DNA of 64,000 bases from Flavobacterium luteolum (lineage in GTDB: Bacteria > Bacteroidota > Bacteroidia > Flavobacteriales > Flavobacteriaceae), in contig NZ_CP114286.1 of assembly GCF_027111275.1 (NCBI RefSeq), positions 2,356,001-2,420,000 of the forward strand, given 5' to 3'. Under the pieces are notes generated by a model. It made no database searches. It had not been told where the DNA came from and was given only the letters and a program-made list of their open reading frames with translations. Positions within the stretch are counted from its first letter, which is position 1. Every line of letters starts with the position of its first letter. Shown here piece after piece: positions 62,657 through 64,000 of this stretch. The position numbers were made by a program, and so were the translations under genes.

Positions 62657-63010
62657 TTAAGAAACTATAAACGCAGGAGGTCCGCGTAAGAAATACGAAG
62701 GGGATGAAATAGAGAAAATTTTCTCTGTAACGGGTAAGAAATAAGCAAATTCTTTTTCAAAAGAATGAAATTGAAATTGAAAAGTTTCTGGAACAATGTA
62801 ACTTCCGAAGGCGAAATTACAAACAAAACAAACCTCATAATCATGATGCTGATGCGTTATTTCTCCGCTCGGATCATTGTAATTGTGATGGCACTGTTTT
62901 TCTGAAAGCTGCTTTACAATATGCTCATAACTGTGTATCGACTGAAACAATATCGAGAACAATATTGTTACAGCAAACGATAAACTTAATATGAGCTGCT
63001 TTTTCTTCAT
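62657..63010 (-). CDS. Small His/Cys-rich membrane-anchored protein, unknown function
   Basis: The 117-residue protein starts MKKKQLILSLSFAVTILFSI with a signal sequence or single helix. A cluster of metal-binding residues follows: KQCHHNYNDPSG, EITHQHHDYEVCFVCNFAFG. The start at 63010 was chosen because the longer frame adds MFLSFIPLQC before it. It is upstream of the TonB receptor in the same direction, with 164 bases between. It may bind or sense a metal. Confidence 0.7.
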   Translation of the reverse strand: MKKKQLILSLSFAVTILFSILFQSIHSYEHIVKQLSEKQCHHNYNDPSGEITHQHHDYEVCFVCNFAFGSYIVPETFQFQFHSFEKEFAYFLPVTEKIFSISSPSYFLRGPPAFIVS

Positions 63011-63160
63011 GCACTGCAAAGGTATAAAAGATAAAAACAAAATTGATTAATTTTTTCTTTCATCGAGTTGATCTATTGAAAATAATGCAGCAATTAATTT
63101 TATTCGGAGTCAAAATGAGAATATTTTTACTTCTTATCGTTACTGCAGAAAGCATTATAT

Positions 63161-63168
63161 TATATTTG
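63161..63168 (+). promoter_or_regulatory. Promoter -7 element for the 63236 gene
   Basis: A perfect TATATTTG lies 67 bases before the start. A TTG at -33 is not seen in clear form. Confidence 0.45.
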
Positions 63169-63235
63169 TATGTGAAATAAATGGACATCGAAAAACGTTT
63201 ATTTATAATTACCTCTTTAAAATCAAAAACACGAT

Positions 63236-63940
63236 ATGCGAATTATTTTTAGCTGCTTATTTTTACTCACTTTTTTAAATTCTTTTGCGCAAGAAGACGT
63301 TAAGCCTGAGATAAAACCAGTTGTAAAAATAGATTCTTTATATCGAGAAGATCAGTTTTATTTTTCGGTTACCTATAATATGTTTACTGATATTCCAATC
63401 GATTTCAAACAGAATAAATTTTCTCTTGGACTTTCAGGAGGTTTTTTACGCGATATGCCGGTGAATAAATCAAGAACCGTTGCTATTGCTGCTGGATTAG
63501 GGTTGAGTTATCAGAATTATTATCAGAATCTGACTATTTCTGAAGATGGTTCGGGATCAATAATATATGGAGTTAACGATTATGGGCAATTTGTATCCAA
63601 TCGTTACAGACAATATTCTGTAGATCTTCCAATAGAATTTAGATGGCGTAATTCGACGTATGAAAGTACTAAATTCTGGCGTATCTATGGTGGAGTTAAA
63701 CTGAGTTATGTTTTCTCGAGCGCCTCTACTCTTGACGATGGCGAAAAAACATATAAAATCAAAAACAACGGAGATATCAATAAATTTCAGTACGGACCTT
63801 ATTTGGCCGCTGGATACAATACCTGGAACGTTTATATATATTACGGCTTAAGTCCGTTATTTAAGTCGGCAACAACTTTGAATGGAGAAAAAATCAATAT
63901 GAAAACCTTAAATGCAGGACTGATTTTTTATATTTTATAA
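63236..63940 (+). CDS. PorT-like outer membrane beta-barrel protein
   Basis: The 234-residue protein has a signal peptide (MRIIFSCLFLLTFLNSFAQ) and eight or so amphipathic strands, such as QFYFSVTYNMFTDIPIDFKQ, FSLGLSGGFLRDMP, RQYSVDLPIEFRWRNST and AAGYNTWNVYIYYGLSPLF, ending LNAGLIFYIL. Size and strand plan match the porin/PorT group of Bacteroidota. PorT itself takes part in type IX secretion, but without its usual neighbours this is only one possibility. Confidence 0.8.
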   Translation: MRIIFSCLFLLTFLNSFAQEDVKPEIKPVVKIDSLYREDQFYFSVTYNMFTDIPIDFKQNKFSLGLSGGFLRDMPVNKSRTVAIAAGLGLSYQNYYQNLTISEDGSGSIIYGVNDYGQFVSNRYRQYSVDLPIEFRWRNSTYESTKFWRIYGGVKLSYVFSSASTLDDGEKTYKIKNNGDINKFQYGPYLAAGYNTWNVYIYYGLSPLFKSATTLNGEKINMKTLNAGLIFYIL

Positions 63941-64000
63941 CCACAAGTATAAAAATAAAAGTTGTGGCATTATTCCAACAAACAATCCAATTAATATTTC

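Noticed and set aside
63115..63180. 21-residue frame before the last barrel gene
   Set aside because: It covers the -7 promoter element and has no supporting features.

Overview
The window looks like a chromosomal segment of a Flavobacterium-type member of the Bacteroidota. The DNA is AT-rich. Many genes are preceded by the Bacteroidota promoter signature (a -33 TTG and a -7 TAnnTTTG), and there is a protein with a type IX secretion (T9SS) sorting tail. It also carries a SusC-like TonB receptor with a carboxypeptidase-like N-terminal domain, a DnaE with a fused proofreading exonuclease, and long palindromic intergenic repeats of the kind seen in flavobacteria. The species cannot be named from sequence reading alone.

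Layout. 0-5 kb: a tripartite RND efflux operon (TolC-like gene truncated by the window edge, adaptor, pump). 5.2-6.4 kb: a Tet-like MFS exporter. 6.5-18.5 kb: an unusual surface/proteolysis locus. Its minus-strand genes encode a T9SS/SprB-repeat protein, a retropepsin-like aspartic protease, a TPR-CHAT (caspase-fold) protein with signal peptide, a PKD/beta-barrel protein, a lipoprotein and a small membrane protein. Divergent from these are an ECF sigma factor, a membrane TPR protein (probable anti-sigma) and an S41 protease. 18.8-28 kb: housekeeping and metabolism (TatD, PlsC-like acyltransferase, asparaginase, MFS/LysR pair, tRNA-Ser, a REP-associated transposase with its REP palindromes, SGNH lipoprotein, DUF3050, glutaryl-CoA-dehydrogenase-like enzyme).

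28-39.7 kb: the most interesting accessory region. A membrane TPR-AraC regulator converges on an array of four tandem, nearly identical 49-residue peptides with a double-glycine leader. After a 587-base gap comes a peptide-export locus: a C39-like/VKOR/thioredoxin fusion, four more small leader peptides (three with Cys-rich cores), a C39-peptidase ABC exporter, an HlyD-type adaptor, a second S41 protease and a small secreted protein. The reading offered here is that the ABC/HlyD pair cleaves and exports the small peptides, the VKOR-Trx protein forms their disulfides, and the four-copy array is a second, Cys-free substrate family.

39.7-64 kb: mostly core genes. These are trmN6, rimM-rpsP, a DUF6252-like lipoprotein, an RRM RNA-binding protein, a leuC-leuD-leuA-leuB operon with palindromes in every intergenic gap, an AraC regulator and SDR, dnaE, an outer-membrane barrel, a Gfo/Idh oxidoreductase, a prolyl oligopeptidase, a TonB receptor with an adjacent His/Cys-rich small protein, and a final beta-barrel protein. 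Several convergent or end-to-end gaps hold long nested palindromes built from gap-specific words.
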